Notes: a model not told the origin generated them from the letters alone. 64,000 bases of DNA from Bacteroidales bacterium (GCA_015060225.1 SUYX01000007.1:1-64000); one strand, 5' to 3'; shown: positions 17,674 to 28,617, counted from the first letter of the stretch. Numbers and translations: made by a program.

Positions 17674-19228
17674 AAAAAGTAATACCTACAGTTAAACCGG
17701 TATAACTTCTGTTGTCAAATTCCGAACCTTTTGGAGCCCAATACTGGAACTGGGCTTTTATAAACAGAGATGTCAAATCTGAGACAAATGTAGAATAGGT
17801 GGCCTCAGCGCCAAACCTGTAGTAGTCAGACACAAGATACATGAAATCATTCCTGTACATGTTTGTAACAGTTTCTGAGGTTTCGTACGCACCTGTGTAG
17901 ATGTACTCACCTTCCAAATTGGAGTTGTAACCCAAATTCACACCTGCAAGAAGAGAACTCTTTTCACACAATTCAAAATTCTTCTTTGCATAAAGATTCC
18001 AGAAAAAGTTGTCTGCCTCAAGAGAAGATACCGGCAAAAGATATTTGTCTGACTGCTTGGAGTGTTTCATCTCCACACCTGCCATCCATGAATAGCCTGA
18101 ACCCTTCTTGGCATACATGTCATAACGGAGACTCAAATCCCTGAAGGAGTATTTGCTCCTCACATATTTTGCAAGGGTAACCCACTCTGCCACATCAAAA
18201 GATGAATCCAGTTCCTGAACATACTCAATACCTTCTGTCTTCCTGTCAAGAAAGGAGATAGCCAATTTCTTCATATAAACCTCACCATCATTGAGCAGCT
18301 GGACATCCACACCCCACAAATTCTGTTTGGTAGAACCCATATTCTGCTTTTTGGTTGGGGTCTGGAATGCATCCTCTACCTTGTATGAGTATTTCACATC
18401 CACAAGGGCAGAGAAATCATCATTATTGGTATAGCCGTACTGCAAACCACCGCCAATCCTGTTACCCTTATAGAAGAATGTACCCACTCCTACAGAACCT
18501 GAAACAACCCCCGAAGTATAGTTACCCAATCCTCTCATAATGAATACAGGGTAATCAACCTCCGTATCACTTCTGTTGAAAGTACTTCTCTCATACAGAT
18601 ACTCATAGTTGAAGGTAAGTCCCAAACTGCTTCTTCCCGACAATTCAAACAACAGTGAAGGGGCAGCTTTTACTGTGAGGTAATAAGTTACCGAACGGGG
18701 ATCCCTCTGTTTGGCACCTGTCTGGGTAGTATATTGCAAATCCATACCGGGAGTCACAAATCCCCACAACTGAGGAAATGCCGCCTTTACACCAAGGTCG
18801 TAAGACTGTTTCTTGAACTTGCTCATTACGGCATCAGCCACATAATAAGGCATATCCCTATGCGGATCATAAAGGTTTGTAATGAAACTTGCATCCTTCT
18901 CCACAATGTTCTTATAATCAAAGGTACCCCACAATTGGGTTTTGCCAACTGATGTTGCGCCATTGGTATTGAACCCTACTGTGTTCTCCTTTTCCCCATC
19001 TTGAGTAAGTTTAAAATCACCGGAAATCATTTCATAACCCAAACCTACAGTACTGTATTTGCTGAGCGGCATCACACTCATACCTGCAGCATTGTTACTG
19101 CTCCACCACAGGCTGCGGGCAAGGTTCATCTCTATCTGCGGTTCCCTCACAACCTCCTGCTGTTGGGCATAAACAGCTGAAGGAACGGACAAGCCAAATG
19201 CCATCAATAGTATATATAATCTTTTCAT
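17672..19228 (-). CDS. Outer-membrane beta-barrel protein (DUF6850-like)
   Basis: Signal peptide, alternating beta pattern, C-terminal GLTVGITF; sits beside DUF4876/TonB receptor genes. Confidence 0.65.
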   Translation of the reverse strand: MKRLYILLMAFGLSVPSAVYAQQQEVVREPQIEMNLARSLWWSSNNAAGMSVMPLSKYSTVGLGYEMISGDFKLTQDGEKENTVGFNTNGATSVGKTQLWGTFDYKNIVEKDASFITNLYDPHRDMPYYVADAVMSKFKKQSYDLGVKAAFPQLWGFVTPGMDLQYTTQTGAKQRDPRSVTYYLTVKAAPSLLFELSGRSSLGLTFNYEYLYERSTFNRSDTEVDYPVFIMRGLGNYTSGVVSGSVGVGTFFYKGNRIGGGLQYGYTNNDDFSALVDVKYSYKVEDAFQTPTKKQNMGSTKQNLWGVDVQLLNDGEVYMKKLAISFLDRKTEGIEYVQELDSSFDVAEWVTLAKYVRSKYSFRDLSLRYDMYAKKGSGYSWMAGVEMKHSKQSDKYLLPVSSLEADNFFWNLYAKKNFELCEKSSLLAGVNLGYNSNLEGEYIYTGAYETSETVTNMYRNDFMYLVSDYYRFGAEATYSTFVSDLTSLFIKAQFQYWAPKGSEFDNRSYTGLTVGITF

Positions 19229-19256
19229 CCTATTATTCTGAGTTTAAATTCTACAA

Positions 19257-20516
19257 TCAGTTTGCCCAAGTGTTCCATGAAGGTATTTTGGCTCCGTCAC
19301 GTCTTGGTACAGGTTTCTCATTTACCTGAAAATCCTCAAGGCTGTTGTTTGTGTCAACATACACAACTCTTCCGTCTTCCTTTGTCTCCTTTACCTTTCG
19401 GCTTACACTCATAGCCTTGTATGTACCTCCTACCCAGGTTGCACCGGCATCAAGAACCGCAGGCATACGTTTCTGTGTGATTTTTGTCTCATTGAGCATA
19501 AGTTCCACAGCATCCACAATGCAGTCAATAGGAACATCTTTTCCTTTTGTAGAATAGCCAACCGGTGTAATCCATGTGCTTGAATACTTCTGCTCATAAT
19601 CAGGATCATACATGAGTGAGGCCATCTGCTCATCGGGATAAAAGATTGCAAAAGCACCACCGTTTACAGTAACCAGCCACCACGAGGTAGTAAGTTTCCA
19701 GAACGCTCCAACCATATTGTGGGCAGGATTGTCTTTTGTATATGCAGTAGTTTTCAAATAAAACTCAAACTCTGCTCCCGACAAATCTACAGGACAATCT
19801 GGATTCAAATTCTCCGCCCTGTGATCATGTGCCATCTGGGCAAGGATTACTGACTCACCAGGCTGAAGAGGGTAAAGTTTATTATTTGGATTCTCCCTGT
19901 CAAAAGGAATCTGCCAGATGGTCTGGAAATAGATATAATCCTCCTGGTTCTCCCTCTCCCAAACATATTTGATTGAAGAGGTTCCTGCAGGATTTATATT
20001 TCCAAGGCACAAACCGTCCAGATACTGCACCTCATTGCTGTTATTGTACAGTTCATAGTACTGGTCCCTGAAATACGATGTCTTGCCATTTATCTTGCTT
20101 CCGCAGTAATATATCTCCTTAAGGATAATATTGCCCGATTTTGCAGCAGACAATTCAAGTGAGAATCTCTTTCCGTCCTCGGTAATATTTATATTGGAAA
20201 GGTTACCGTTGAAAACATATGTAAAGCCGTTTGCAGAAGACTCTCCTGAAACCGCTATTGTATAAATGCCGGGGATAATATCCTTGAGTTCCACTACATC
20301 ACCTGCTTTTACATCCTGCACCATCTCAATGTTCTCTGCATAGTTGTTGAGTTTCACTTTATATGTCTTTGGAGCAGGTACTTCCTCCCCTTTATTGAGG
20401 GATATCTGTATTCCTGCCGATATTTCCCCTACAGGTACAATATCCTTCACATCCTCAAACTGTTCACAGGCAATGATTGAAAATGCCGCCATCATTAGAA
20501 CAAATATCTTTTTCAT
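19257..20516 (-). CDS. DUF4876 family lipoprotein
   Basis: Lipobox FSIIAC; lamin-tail-like YYELYNNSNEVQYLDGLCLG; domain name from family recognition. Confidence 0.7.
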   Translation of the reverse strand: MKKIFVLMMAAFSIIACEQFEDVKDIVPVGEISAGIQISLNKGEEVPAPKTYKVKLNNYAENIEMVQDVKAGDVVELKDIIPGIYTIAVSGESSANGFTYVFNGNLSNINITEDGKRFSLELSAAKSGNIILKEIYYCGSKINGKTSYFRDQYYELYNNSNEVQYLDGLCLGNINPAGTSSIKYVWERENQEDYIYFQTIWQIPFDRENPNNKLYPLQPGESVILAQMAHDHRAENLNPDCPVDLSGAEFEFYLKTTAYTKDNPAHNMVGAFWKLTTSWWLVTVNGGAFAIFYPDEQMASLMYDPDYEQKYSSTWITPVGYSTKGKDVPIDCIVDAVELMLNETKITQKRMPAVLDAGATWVGGTYKAMSVSRKVKETKEDGRVVYVDTNNSLEDFQVNEKPVPRRDGAKIPSWNTWAN

Positions 20517-20528
20517 CTGGGTCTCCTC

Positions 20529-23405
20529 CTATCTTATGTTAATTTTAAGGTCAAAGCCAAAGAATGTAGGCATTCCAAGTTCAAGGTATGAGCCGGGATA
20601 CATTTTTCTCTCATACAAAGGTCTTGTATTGAAAATGTTGTTGGCAAAAAACGATGCTGTAAGGAAATCACCTATCTCTTTTGACACATTAATATTGAAA
20701 ATTACATACGGATCATATTTCTCCTTTATGAACCTCCTGTCATTTGGTGTCTCAAACAGATTTGCGAACTCCGGATCATCCTTCATTGACGGGTCAAAGT
20801 CATACACCTTGCCATCCTTGTATGAAATGTACTTCTCAAACATTGTATCATTGCCATACTCTGTCCAGGTTTTGGTAAACCAGTTTGCCTGTGCAGACAA
20901 TGTCACAACAAAACCTACCTGAGGGATATTGTGGGTAAAACGGAATGTGGTATTGAATACCTCATTAAAACTGCGTGAAACACCTTTCTCGTAAACTCCA
21001 ATATGGTGTTCAAGATTGTTTGCACTTGTACCGGAGCTGTAAGTATGGTTATTGTTTACTTTCTTCACATGCATATAGGCTCCGTTCACATTTACGCTGG
21101 TACGGATTGCATCTATCCTGCCAAGATTCAGTTCATACTCAATACCCTTGTTTACAGTAGAAAGTGAGTTCATAGGGGTTGTGTGGCTCACAAATATATT
21201 GTTTACCTCATCCACTTCAAGGGTATATCTGCCCTGTGCATCTTTCTGGAGGTCCTTATAGGTTATGTATGGGATAAGGTGGAAACCTGAGTAAAGGTCA
21301 GTACCCATTGAATAACCGTTCTTGAGTTCCTCATGGAATCCTGTAACTGAGAATCCCATCTTCCCGTCGTTGAACTTGAGGTCAAATCCAATCTCAGACT
21401 TGGTATTTTTGGCAATTTTCAGATCAGGGTTCTCTGTCTTGAATACTCTTGTTGTACCCAGAAGCAACTGCTGGTCTGCAGGAAGCTTCTCATCGCCCAA
21501 GGTATTATAGTTTACAAACTCAAAATATGCATCCTGCGGATACAGGTACAAAGATGTAGGAGCCTTTGCAAGGACACCCCAACCACCCCTGACAAAGAGT
21601 GTACGCGGCAAAATCTCAAATGAGGCGTTGAATCGTGGAGTAAGTATACTCTTGCTGTTTATCTGGTCGAAACGGGCTCCGGCAGTAAGTTTCAGTTCAT
21701 GGTTTCCGAACGAATGCGAGAATACATCCTCAACATATACGCTCAACTGGTTTATGAACGGAATATCCTTGAACGCCCTTGGACGGTAAGCAGATGAGCT
21801 GCTGTTGCTCTGTGGAGGGGTATTTATGTTATAGACTGTTCCCCTTCCAAGGTTACCGTCTGTCTTATAATCAACACCCACGAGGATGCTGTTGCTGCTG
21901 CTTTCCCATCTCTTATTGAAATGTGCCTTAACAGAGGCCTGGAAGTTAAGTTCCTTTCCATAAATGTCATATCTTGAGAAATAGCTGTACGGAAGATAAG
22001 TTCCATAATATGACTCCTCTCCTACAGGAATATTTGTAATCTCTTTTCCATCCCTGTCAAAAATCTTCAAACCTGCAACATTGGAAAGTACAGAACCGTC
22101 TGTTGAAGACATAAGGTACGGTGCGTATGCATTTGAAAGCATGCTCTCCCTATAAGACTGTTTGTCTGCATAAGAAAATGAGAGGGTATAGCTCAATCTC
22201 TTCAGCCAACCCGCATTGGGAGTTGAGAATGAACCGTTGCTGTTGAACCTGAATCCAATCTCATCAGCACCGTAGGCCATCTGGGAGCGCTCATCATCGG
22301 GATTCTTCTCACGGGTATCCTTGCGGTATTTCAAATCGAGGGAAGTATTGGTTGTAAGACGTTCAAAGAATGTCTTTGTCCAAAGGCCCCTTAGGGTAAA
22401 CCTCTGGTAATACTGGTGTGCCATCTCCTGCTGGCGCGCATCGTAGGCATAATCTCCGCTGATTGAAAGGGCACCACCCTTCTCACCCAACTGCATACCT
22501 TTAGATGCAGATACAGAATATGTATAAGGGTTGAGGTTGGCCTTAATCCTCAAAGGTTCCTTGCCGGCTTTGGTCTTTATGATCACTGCACCGGATGTAA
22601 GGTCACCATACTGAGCAGAAGGGATACCTCTAATAACCTCAACACTCTCAATGTTGTCTGTAGAGATACCTCGCAAATCCACACCGGCAGCAGGGGTTGA
22701 ACCCACTCCTACATTTGAATTTGTCCCCTGCATTGTTCCCGACAGCAGCTGCATATTTGCGTTGTTTGAAAGGGCTGCACCATCCATAATTACCGCTGTA
22801 CCCAAACTGTTCATATTTGCATGGGCATCATCAGTAGCTGTGGTGGCACTGCGGGAAGTTGATGTAGGGGCAATTGTCCTTATATAAATGTTGTTTGCTA
22901 CAGACATGTTCGAGTTCTGCAATGTGGCTCCCGGCAACAGCTGCATCACATCCTTTATGGTAGCCGCCTGAAGGTGGTCAATTGCCTGTCTGGAAATGTT
23001 TGAGGCGGTAGCCTCTCCCGCTTTGCTCTGCTCTGCGAGTACAGTAACCTCACTCAATCTGAAGTTTGTCTCCTTCATTGTAAAATTGAAGGTATATGTT
23101 GCACCTGGGGCAAGATTCACCAATGTATCAATTGTTTCCATACCCACAAACTGAATGGCAATGGAGGTCTTTCCAGGCTCAACATTCTTCAGCAGATATG
23201 TTCCGTCAAGTTCTGTAGATGTATATACATCCTGTGGCAACAGATGTACTGTTGCAAATCCTACAGGCTCCCCCTTAGGATTTTCCATTACAACCTTTCC
23301 TTTTATCTGGGCGTATTTGGCTGCATCATTATTACCTTGCTGGGCAAAAAGGGCTGCAGGCAAAACAAACAAAAGGAGTGCTGCTATAAAACTGCATCTT
23401 TTCAT
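20529..23405 (-). CDS. TonB-dependent receptor with carboxypeptidase-regulatory-like N-terminal domain
   Basis: GKVVMENPKGEPVGFATVHL..; plug VEVIRGIPSAQYGDLTSGAVIIKTKAG. Confidence 0.9.
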   Translation of the reverse strand: MKRCSFIAALLLFVLPAALFAQQGNNDAAKYAQIKGKVVMENPKGEPVGFATVHLLPQDVYTSTELDGTYLLKNVEPGKTSIAIQFVGMETIDTLVNLAPGATYTFNFTMKETNFRLSEVTVLAEQSKAGEATASNISRQAIDHLQAATIKDVMQLLPGATLQNSNMSVANNIYIRTIAPTSTSRSATTATDDAHANMNSLGTAVIMDGAALSNNANMQLLSGTMQGTNSNVGVGSTPAAGVDLRGISTDNIESVEVIRGIPSAQYGDLTSGAVIIKTKAGKEPLRIKANLNPYTYSVSASKGMQLGEKGGALSISGDYAYDARQQEMAHQYYQRFTLRGLWTKTFFERLTTNTSLDLKYRKDTREKNPDDERSQMAYGADEIGFRFNSNGSFSTPNAGWLKRLSYTLSFSYADKQSYRESMLSNAYAPYLMSSTDGSVLSNVAGLKIFDRDGKEITNIPVGEESYYGTYLPYSYFSRYDIYGKELNFQASVKAHFNKRWESSSNSILVGVDYKTDGNLGRGTVYNINTPPQSNSSSSAYRPRAFKDIPFINQLSVYVEDVFSHSFGNHELKLTAGARFDQINSKSILTPRFNASFEILPRTLFVRGGWGVLAKAPTSLYLYPQDAYFEFVNYNTLGDEKLPADQQLLLGTTRVFKTENPDLKIAKNTKSEIGFDLKFNDGKMGFSVTGFHEELKNGYSMGTDLYSGFHLIPYITYKDLQKDAQGRYTLEVDEVNNIFVSHTTPMNSLSTVNKGIEYELNLGRIDAIRTSVNVNGAYMHVKKVNNNHTYSSGTSANNLEHHIGVYEKGVSRSFNEVFNTTFRFTHNIPQVGFVVTLSAQANWFTKTWTEYGNDTMFEKYISYKDGKVYDFDPSMKDDPEFANLFETPNDRRFIKEKYDPYVIFNINVSKEIGDFLTASFFANNIFNTRPLYERKMYPGSYLELGMPTFFGFDLKINIR

Positions 23406-23426
23406 ATATTATAATATTGCAGGTTA

Positions 23427-25613
23427 TTATTTAAGTCTGTTGAGGGTTTTAAGGAGTTCATCTTTAGCCGCGCCCTCATTCTCAGCACTATAAAGAGTCT
23501 CACACTGGGCAATGATATCATCCTTCACACATGAGTACTCATACCATCCCAAAGCCTCAATTGCTGTAAGTTTCAACTCCTCGTCCTTTGTACTCTTTAT
23601 AATGTGCATCAAAGATTCAACCAATTTGGGCTCGCAACCGTTGCGTCTGCCACGGGCAAAGCTCTTCTGCTCCTTCAATGACATTGAGCCGTCCATAACA
23701 CCGGCAACCTCCTCCTGGAACGACTTGTCATAATTGTTTATCATCTTTATCAGCTTCCCGAAAGCCTCCTGGCCCTCCCAATAAGGATTTGCCTGGTTCT
23801 CCTTGTTGAATTCCTCTATCAGCTTCTGTGCATCATAACCTTTAAGGTTACCCTTCAACTGGAACAATACACGGGCAGAAGTCATTGGATCCATATAAGT
23901 TTTTACCACTGCAGGGATAAGTTCCTCAGAGAAGTTCTTGCCCACATACATTGCACTAAGGCGCTGTGTAAGTTCATAGTCATCTGCCAATCCAAGGATA
24001 ATTGCCTGAGGAAGATTCTCATCCGCTATCTTTCTGTTGGTATTGAATGCAGCCAGGCGCAACACCTTACTGTTGCTGTTTTTCTGGATATCAAGCAACT
24101 CCTGTGATGTGATTGCATTGTTGTTGTAGAGCATCTTTATTGCCAGAGATTTGAAGTCACAAACCAACTCATCATCTACAGGGGCATCAAGGACTTTTTT
24201 CCAATATTTTACATCATTCTTTTTGGAAGCAATTACCTCATTGATATTGAATCCTCCCTTATTGAAATACTCAATATCCTGGGCTCCGAACTCAAAAGTA
24301 GGGTCACCTATAAGGTGTGACTCAAGGGTCATCTGCCCTTTTGCCCAGTTTCCTGCTGAAATGCCCCAGTTGAGCAGACCTATAAGTTCAGTTGTCCAGG
24401 TATCCTGCAAAGTGTTTACACTGTTGCCTTTAACCACTACTGTATTACCCGGGTTAAAGATATAATGGCAGGCAATGTAATCATCCTGGTTGAAACTGCC
24501 GTTGTAGCATGCATCAAAAATTACCATTCTGGCACCTGATTCATATCCCTCAAGATCTGGAATTACTATATCCATTGATGCTGCATGAAGGCTGTCCTCC
24601 TGAATGCGTACAGGGTCAAATGCATCATTGAGCCATGACCTTGGAATGTCATAGTTCTTTACAAAGCGGGCTTTTGTAGCCTCTACATTTTTTGCTGAAC
24701 GCACCTTGCCCCTGAAATAGTTCCTTGCAAGGTCAATCCACCCTGTAGGGTCTGCTACAAAAGGTGAACCGTTCAGATACTGGGTATCATCCGCACCGTG
24801 GTGGTGAAGTACAGCAAGATCCAACTCCTTGTCTGCAACTGCCGCCATAAGGCGGGTCTTCACATATTTGTCAAATGTAAAGTCTATATAATCGAGGTCT
24901 CCACCCTTGCGGTTAAGGAACTGGAAATGCTCAGAGAAGGCAACAGCCTCATCTATACGGGCGTTCATGCTCTCTGAGTTGTAACCGTGTCCACCAAAAT
25001 GTAGCATCTTGTCCATAGGGGCCGGATTCTGTTTTGCTGCAACCGCCTTCTGAAGATAAGCAGCAAGAAGTTCATATTTGTTATCTACCTCAGGAGCCTT
25101 TATCCTTGCAGAATATATGTCACACTCAATTTCCTGGGCTCCGTCTGCCAAAAGTGAATAGTAGAAGAAAAGTTTTTTCTGCTCATCCTGTTTCAGGAAC
25201 TTGAATTTGAGGTCAAAATCATCATAGAAACGGTCTGAAGGGACAGATGACCTCTTCATATCCATTTTCTGGTTCATCTTGAAAGCTGTTGTAAAGTGCT
25301 GGGCATCCCTCAACATAGGAATTGGAATGTCACCAATGAATACTGCCCCTTCAAGATTCTCATTTGTGTACATGTTGTACAAGTGACCCTTGATTGAATC
25401 AGGGTTGAACCATTTGTCAACAACAAGGACACCTTTTCTGTAGTCATTATCTACAGATTTCACATAAGCATCAATCTGCTCAGGAATGACTTCATAAGTC
25501 TTTTCATCTACAACCACAGCCAGGGTTGTAGATGCATTGCTGCTGCAGCTGCTACCGCCAATGACAAACAGTGCGGAGCATACAGCCAATGCCAATTTCA
25601 TTGTTTTTTTCAT
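23427..25613 (-). CDS. Lipoprotein with caspase/gingipain-like (clan CD) peptidase fold and C-terminal HEAT-like helices
   Basis: Lipobox IGGSSC; LDLAVLHHHGADD (His-Gly) and ARMVIFDACYNGSF (DAC); alpha-helical repeat C-terminus. Confidence 0.7.
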   Translation of the reverse strand: MKKTMKLALAVCSALFVIGGSSCSSNASTTLAVVVDEKTYEVIPEQIDAYVKSVDNDYRKGVLVVDKWFNPDSIKGHLYNMYTNENLEGAVFIGDIPIPMLRDAQHFTTAFKMNQKMDMKRSSVPSDRFYDDFDLKFKFLKQDEQKKLFFYYSLLADGAQEIECDIYSARIKAPEVDNKYELLAAYLQKAVAAKQNPAPMDKMLHFGGHGYNSESMNARIDEAVAFSEHFQFLNRKGGDLDYIDFTFDKYVKTRLMAAVADKELDLAVLHHHGADDTQYLNGSPFVADPTGWIDLARNYFRGKVRSAKNVEATKARFVKNYDIPRSWLNDAFDPVRIQEDSLHAASMDIVIPDLEGYESGARMVIFDACYNGSFNQDDYIACHYIFNPGNTVVVKGNSVNTLQDTWTTELIGLLNWGISAGNWAKGQMTLESHLIGDPTFEFGAQDIEYFNKGGFNINEVIASKKNDVKYWKKVLDAPVDDELVCDFKSLAIKMLYNNNAITSQELLDIQKNSNSKVLRLAAFNTNRKIADENLPQAIILGLADDYELTQRLSAMYVGKNFSEELIPAVVKTYMDPMTSARVLFQLKGNLKGYDAQKLIEEFNKENQANPYWEGQEAFGKLIKMINNYDKSFQEEVAGVMDGSMSLKEQKSFARGRRNGCEPKLVESLMHIIKSTKDEELKLTAIEALGWYEYSCVKDDIIAQCETLYSAENEGAAKDELLKTLNRLK

Positions 25614-25627
25614 ATATATGCTATTTA

Positions 25628-28594
25628 TTACTCTTTAACCAGTTCAAGTCCCATATCAATCCCCTTATGGGTTGCCGGAACTCCGTATTTCATCCACACA
25701 GGCATAGGGGCCCCTTTTAGGAAGTGGTCCATAAACTGTGACAATCTTATTGTGTAGTCAAGGGCATTCACCCTCTTGCTTATATTGTGGCTCTCGTCGT
25801 TGTACTGGAGCATCCAAACCTGTTTGCCAAGTCTGCGCAATGCGGTGAAGTACTCAATGCCCTGATACCATGGAACTGCCTCATCCTTGTCGTTGTGCAT
25901 TATGAGCAGAGGAGTGTTCACCTTGTCGGCGAAGAAAAGAGGTGAGTTCTCTATGTAAAGGTCAAAGCCCCCCTCATCCCACAATGTTTTTCCTATACGG
26001 CTCTGGGTATGCTCATACTGGAACTGTCTCACAACTCCACTGCCCCATCTTATACCACCGTATGCACTTGTCATATTGGCTACAGGTGCACCTGAGCCGG
26101 CACATTTGAACATATCTGTCTGAGTTACCAGGTAAGCCACCTGATATCCACCCCAGCTCTGTCCCTGGATTGCAATGTTATCCCTGTCAACCCAAGAGTT
26201 CTTGCAAAGGGCCTCAACACCTGAAACTATACAGTTGTAGGCACTCTTTCCCGGGTGCCCTACGGTATAGTGGATATCCGGCATGAATACAAGGTACCCG
26301 TTGCTGGTAAAATATGTGATGTTGATTGTAGAACGGCTTACAGCAGGTTTGCGGTATGCATGCTTGTACTGGCTGGATGTCTCATAGAAATAAACCACCA
26401 TAGGATACTTCTTGTTTGCATCAAAATTCTCAGGCTTGTAAAGCAAACCTTCAAGTTCGCGGCCGTCATAGGCTGTCCAATACACAGACTCACAAGTTCC
26501 CCAATTGTAATCTGCCTGCTGAGGATTTGAATTGGTAAGTTTCTTTGAGGTCTTGAACATGTCTTTGGTAACCCACATGTTTGTACTCTCCACAAAGCTG
26601 TTCTTTGTATAAGTGATCACATTTGCATCTTTGGCCTTGTTCAGATATCCCAAAGCAAAATCCGTTTCCATAATGAGTTCCTTCATAGGGAGGAGTTTCC
26701 CCCTGCGGTTCTGCCTCATATAATATCCGTTGCCCTTAGATTTGTTGTCAAGTGCAGTGAAATATACATTATCCTTCTTCCCTATAGGTTCCTTCTTTAT
26801 ACCTGGAGTACCGTCGGGAAGCTGGAGGGCATCCCATCTCATCATCCTGAAGGTATAACCTTTCTCCCTTCCCAATCCCTGGGTAAGCATCTGGGGAGCT
26901 TTCTGCACAAGAGGGTCCACCTCCCATACATCATATTTGTCATATACATAGAAGGTCCTCTCATCTGCACTCCAACCGCCGTTGCCATATGCAGGGGCCA
27001 TCTGGGGCTTGTCATGCGATTCTTTCCAGAGAGGGAAATGGATTCCGTTGGTAATTGTAACAGGTTCAGCCACATTGCTGATACCAACACCTTTCTCTGT
27101 GTTTGCTCCGCGCAAGTCCAATGAGAAGAACTGTTTCTGCTCAGGATTGTACCATACAAGAAAATTCCCTTTTGGAGATGCACTTATATTGCCGGCATAA
27201 ATCTTCTGAGCAACCATTCTTGAAGATCCGTCTTTCAACGAAATAAGGTAAAGGTCACAAATTGGATTTGCATCCCACTGGCTCTGAATATTGTATCTCT
27301 CACTGCTGAATGCGTAGGCATAATCTGCACTCCACTCTGCAGGTACGGTAATATTAGGATATTCCGGCTGCGCAAGACGTACAAGTTCCGCACTTGCCGC
27401 TTTATGTGATACAGTATCAAGGTCTATTGTACTGAGGTAACTTCTCTTGGTAAGCATACCCCTCATGTTCAACTGCTGGGTTGAGATGAAGTCATCATTG
27501 TAATGCCATACATCTACCTTGGCCTGCTCCTCCTTGTTGGTGGTATCCTTCTGTGGAGGTATTACTGTAATGCCAAAGAAGAGACGGCTGCCAGCCTTAT
27601 TGGTATTCAAGGCACGGTTGCGGGTAACCCTCATCCCCTCAGGAATGCCGGCCATTGAGTTGTCAACAACTTTCCGGGCCTTTGCCCCTTTATCATAAAT
27701 ATTGAATGTATAGATCTCAACATTCTCATCAATCTTCTTTGTAGTATCAGTATTGGCATAGAAAATTATGAACTTCTCATCTGCAGAGAGATAAGGTTTC
27801 AGAATCTCCCCCTTCTTACCTGTTTGGAGAATCTCATCTGAAGATTTTGTTGCTGGATTGTAAGAATAAAGTTTCTTGTACTTCTCCCCTTTTTCTATGC
27901 AGAAAAGGCGGTCTCCCTTCTTGCTGAATGAAAGGACATCCACCTCCTTGAGTGTATCTGCAATAGAGTTTGTAGCCAGATTGTATATGATGGTAAGGAT
28001 TTCTGTCTTTGGCTTTGACTGCTTCTTTGCAGTTTTCTTTTCCTGTGCAGCATCTTCTTTATTATCGGGAAGAGCCTCCTTGTGCTCAACTTTGAATGCG
28101 ATGAAATCGCCCCCCTCACGAGGAATCTCAACCCCTTTGAGAGCCGGGAACTTTACAATATTTCCTGTAGCAAGTTCAAGAATGCCCAAAGTATCCTTGG
28201 GAGCCTTGTCCCCTTTGAGTTTCTTCAGTTTCGCCTCCTTCTGCTGTGCATGGGTAGGCCTGATGGTAAATACGAGGTGTTTCCCCTGTGGTGAGAACTT
28301 CATTCTTGCCCCCCTTGGGACAGTTGTGGTTTTCTCTGTTGTGAGATTGATAACATTTACAGAGCCGTCATTCTCCTCCCTATTGCAATAATAAGCGGCC
28401 CATTGGCCGTTGTCTGTAATGGCATAGCCGCCAAGTGTCTCCCACTTGTCATAAACCGAGTGGTCAAGCGGTGGCTTAACTACACTCTTGGGCTGCAGGC
28501 TTCCATTCTGCTCCTGGGCATTTGCACTCGTGCCCATGCCACAAGCGGCAAGTAATGCCGCACACATAAGAGTTCCAAAAAACAATTTTCTCAT
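25628..28594 (-). CDS. S9 family prolyl oligopeptidase/dipeptidyl peptidase
   Basis: IAIQGQSWGGYQVAYLVTQT (GxSxGG), LLIMHNDKDEAVPWYQGIEYF, YNDESHNISK. Confidence 0.9.
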   Translation of the reverse strand: MRKLFFGTLMCAALLAACGMGTSANAQEQNGSLQPKSVVKPPLDHSVYDKWETLGGYAITDNGQWAAYYCNREENDGSVNVINLTTEKTTTVPRGARMKFSPQGKHLVFTIRPTHAQQKEAKLKKLKGDKAPKDTLGILELATGNIVKFPALKGVEIPREGGDFIAFKVEHKEALPDNKEDAAQEKKTAKKQSKPKTEILTIIYNLATNSIADTLKEVDVLSFSKKGDRLFCIEKGEKYKKLYSYNPATKSSDEILQTGKKGEILKPYLSADEKFIIFYANTDTTKKIDENVEIYTFNIYDKGAKARKVVDNSMAGIPEGMRVTRNRALNTNKAGSRLFFGITVIPPQKDTTNKEEQAKVDVWHYNDDFISTQQLNMRGMLTKRSYLSTIDLDTVSHKAASAELVRLAQPEYPNITVPAEWSADYAYAFSSERYNIQSQWDANPICDLYLISLKDGSSRMVAQKIYAGNISASPKGNFLVWYNPEQKQFFSLDLRGANTEKGVGISNVAEPVTITNGIHFPLWKESHDKPQMAPAYGNGGWSADERTFYVYDKYDVWEVDPLVQKAPQMLTQGLGREKGYTFRMMRWDALQLPDGTPGIKKEPIGKKDNVYFTALDNKSKGNGYYMRQNRRGKLLPMKELIMETDFALGYLNKAKDANVITYTKNSFVESTNMWVTKDMFKTSKKLTNSNPQQADYNWGTCESVYWTAYDGRELEGLLYKPENFDANKKYPMVVYFYETSSQYKHAYRKPAVSRSTINITYFTSNGYLVFMPDIHYTVGHPGKSAYNCIVSGVEALCKNSWVDRDNIAIQGQSWGGYQVAYLVTQTDMFKCAGSGAPVANMTSAYGGIRWGSGVVRQFQYEHTQSRIGKTLWDEGGFDLYIENSPLFFADKVNTPLLIMHNDKDEAVPWYQGIEYFTALRRLGKQVWMLQYNDESHNISKRVNALDYTIRLSQFMDHFLKGAPMPVWMKYGVPATHKGIDMGLELVKE

Positions 28595-28617
28595 TTGATA
28601 AGTATACTTATAAAAAT

